Positions 6,243 through 7,503 of a stretch of DNA of 7,503 bases are shown here, in pieces. Each line of letters starts with the position of its first letter. Within the stretch, counting starts at the first letter, position 1. The notes below the pieces were generated by a model. The model was not told the origin of the DNA. It saw nothing but the letters and a program-made list of their open reading frames with translations, and did not search any database. This DNA comes from Psychrobacter sp. (lineage in GTDB: Bacteria > Pseudomonadota > Gammaproteobacteria > Pseudomonadales > Moraxellaceae). The position numbers and the translations under genes are program-made. Where the stretch lies: NCBI GenBank assembly GCA_029264635.1, contig JARIAA010000186.1, forward strand, positions 1-7,503, written 5' to 3'.

Positions 6243-6403
6243 AACCGCATTTGCCCCTATACCCTATATGTTATTAATTAAATGAATGTACAAACCAGAT
6301 CAAGACACTATTTTAGTAAAACAGCAATATCTTAATAGAAAAAAGTCCTATTCTAAAACCTTATTCGTTAAGATGAAATAAACAACATCACTATATACTA
6401 ATT

Positions 6404-6432
6404 ATTATAATATTAACGTATTTCGATGCTAA
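6404..6432 (-). promoter_or_regulatory. Putative sigma-70 promoter of ftsQ (proximal)
   Basis: On the minus strand, TTAGCA (6432-6427, 4 of 6) and a perfect TATAAT (6409-6404) are separated by 17 bases. Transcription would start near 6397, about 155 bases before the ftsQ ATG. Another TATAAT at 6455-6450 has no convincing -35. Confidence 0.42.
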
Positions 6433-6464
6433 ACAATAGCTTATGACATATTATAACTATTGAT

Positions 6465-6481
6465 TTTACACAAGTTTACAT
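6465..6481 (-). repeat. Third copy of the ATGTAAACTTRTGTAAA motif
   Basis: The minus strand of this segment reads ATGTAAACTTGTGTAAA, differing at one position from the plus-strand sequence at 939-955. It keeps the same 10-base spacing between the two TGTAAA units. It lies between two TATAAT boxes upstream of ftsQ. Confidence 0.4.
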
Positions 6482-6486
6482 GAGTA

Positions 6487-6512
6487 TGTGTCATAGCATG
6501 GCTAGCGACACA
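6487..6512. repeat. Imperfect 26-bp palindrome upstream of ftsQ
   Basis: Outer arms TGTGTC (6487-6492) and GACACA (6507-6512) and inner arms TAGC (6494-6497) and GCTA (6501-6504) surround a 3-base loop, with a 1-versus-2-base asymmetry between them. It begins about 12 bases downstream of the distal TATAAT, near the expected start of that transcript. The arm at 6487-6491 can alternatively pair with ACACA at 6468-6472. Confidence 0.35.
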
Positions 6513-6524
6513 ATTGTAAGCAAC

Positions 6525-6555
6525 ATTATATCCGCTTTCAACAATATAATGCCAA
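6525..6555 (-). promoter_or_regulatory. Putative distal promoter of ftsQ
   Basis: On the minus strand, TTGGCA (6555-6550, 5 of 6) and a perfect TATAAT (6530-6525) are separated by 19 bases, longer than the optimal 17. Transcription would start near 6518 and run into the palindrome at 6487-6512. Confidence 0.3.
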
Positions 6556-6672
6556 AACTAATGTCACTTTATTTAAATAAATAGTAATAAAATTTATTTT
6601 TTTATCAAACTAATATCAAGATAGCAATCACTCTAGTAATAACAAACAAATGTCAAAAAATTATCTGCTTTT

Positions 6673-7503
6673 TTAAATCGTTTGTGCCAGTATATGCCAG
6701 CATAACGTATCAAAATCCATTCCACGTGCTTTGGCTGCCATCGGCACTAAACTATGACTGGTCATTCCTGGTACTGTATTGATCTCAAGCAGCCAAAAAT
6801 TCCCTTTATTATCTTGCATGGCATCGATGCGTCCCCAACCTTTGGCATCAACTGCCCGAAAAGCTGCCAAACTTAAGGCTTGCAAATGCTTTTCATCACT
6901 ACTGCTAAGACCACAGGGAATATAATAACTGGTGTCGTTGCGATTGTATTTTGCTTCAAAATCATAGAAGCTGCTAACATCAGCAGGCTCTAGACGAATG
7001 ACTGGATAAGCTTCATCATCAATAATGACAATCGTGAATTCGCGACCCGTAATCCAGCGTTCAGCCATTACCGCATCACCGCATTGGACAGCCGTTGCAT
7101 AAGCGGCAGGAAGCTCATCGAGGTGATTGACCTTTGTCATACCAATGCTTGAGCCTTCATGTACAGGCTTTATAATGAGTGGTAAACCCAGCATGTTGAC
7201 CACTTGCTGCCAATCGGTGTCGGCCGTAAGCAAAGCAAATGGCGCTGTCGATAAGCCGCAGCCTTGCCATAATTGCTTGGTGCGAACCTTATCCATTCCA
7301 AGCGCAGATGCTAAAATGCCTGAACCTGTTTGTGGGATACCAAACCACTCCAGCACCCCTTGTAATAAACCGTCCTCTCCGCCGCGCCCGTGCAATACGT
7401 TAAACACACGGTCATAATCACGTAGCTCGGTAATATCTTGGTCTTTAGGATCGAAGTGCGTGGCGTCAATGCCTTTATTCTGTAGCTCCTGTAGTACAGC
7501 AGC
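6673..7503 (-). CDS. ddl: D-alanine--D-alanine ligase (N-terminus beyond the window)
   Basis: Ddl is the cytosolic ATP-grasp ligase that joins two D-alanines for the peptidoglycan pentapeptide. The window holds 276 residues and the stop; the frame stays open to base 7503. By alignment with E. coli DdlB (306 residues), roughly the first 25-35 residues, including the N-terminal substrate-binding glutamate, are missing. Visible family motifs in order are VLHGRGGEDG, TGSGILASALGMDK, the glycine-rich loop EGSSIGM with its catalytic serine, the omega-loop region YDFEAKYN, GWGRIDAM with the transition-state arginine, and the metal-ligand segment LLEINTVPGMTSHSLVP. A GTG at 7407 lies inside conserved sequence and is not the start. 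It is the chromosomal dcw-type copy (ddlB position), normally preceded by murC. It is followed by a 430-base gap rather than an overlap with ftsQ. Confidence 0.96.
   Translation of the reverse strand, partial: AAVLQELQNKGIDATHFDPKDQDITELRDYDRVFNVLHGRGGEDGLLQGVLEWFGIPQTGSGILASALGMDKVRTKQLWQGCGLSTAPFALLTADTDWQQVVNMLGLPLIIKPVHEGSSIGMTKVNHLDELPAAYATAVQCGDAVMAERWITGREFTIVIIDDEAYPVIRLEPADVSSFYDFEAKYNRNDTSYYIPCGLSSSDEKHLQALSLAAFRAVDAKGWGRIDAMQDNKGNFWLLEINTVPGMTSHSLVPMAAKARGMDFDTLCWHILAQTI

Larger units (their letters stand above)
6243..6672. other. ddl-ftsQ spacer, AT-rich, with several promoter-like sites
   Basis: This 430-base gap is unusually long for a ddl-ftsQ junction. I find no ORF, RNA gene or clear terminator for ddl; only an A-run/T-run pairing without GC follows its stop. 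On the minus strand it holds three perfect TATAAT boxes (6530-6525, 6455-6450, 6409-6404), an imperfect palindrome (6487-6512) and a spaced repeat motif (6465-6481). It most likely serves as the ftsQ control region. Confidence 0.55.

Noticed and set aside
7405..7407. GTG as the ddl start codon
   Set aside because: It falls just before the conserved LHGRGGEDG motif, and the frame continues upstream with Ddl-like residues to the window edge.

Overview
The window is the distal end of a gammaproteobacterial division and cell-wall (dcw) cluster. On the minus strand, reading from the right edge, it runs ddl (5' end cut off) - ftsQ - ftsA - ftsZ - lpxC. A convergent plus-strand gene of the DUF721/DciA helicase-loader family follows, and at the left edge is the N-terminus of a divergently transcribed exported protein. 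Gene order, AT-rich spacers, moderate coding GC and protein character fit Moraxellaceae, most likely Psychrobacter. This is a judgement from recalled family features, not from a database search.

Region by region: 1-146 (-) is the start of an exported protein with a signal peptide. 147-406 is a divergent control region holding a 16-bp palindrome. 407-922 (+) is dciA. 923-1220 is an AT-rich convergent spacer with short repeats. 1221-2138 (-) is lpxC, with a promoter just upstream and a ftsZ terminator beyond it at 2363-2388. 2494-3690 (-) is ftsZ. 3970-5262 (-) is ftsA. 5427-6242 (-) is ftsQ. 6673-7503 (-) is ddl, incomplete at its N-terminus.

The genes supply two envelope processes and one replication step. 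Ddl makes D-Ala-D-Ala for peptidoglycan precursors. FtsQ, FtsA and FtsZ build the divisome: FtsZ forms the ring, FtsA tethers it to the membrane, and FtsQ is the bitopic scaffold for FtsB/FtsL. LpxC commits the cell to lipid A synthesis. DciA is the likely loader of the replicative helicase DnaB.

Unlike the near-overlapping dcw genes of enterobacteria, every junction here is open (430, 164, 279 and 355 bp). Most gaps carry promoter-like hexamers and one carries a clear intrinsic terminator, so the cluster looks like a set of separately promoted units. The clearest protein-level oddity is FtsA: both phosphate-binding loops of its actin-like ATPase fold are diverged, while its adenosine motif and C-terminal membrane helix remain. 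The C-terminal peptide of FtsZ, the FtsA docking site, also lacks its usual proline. I see no CRISPR array, transposon, RNA gene or evident undescribed system; the rest is ordinary housekeeping DNA with some possible regulatory palindromes.
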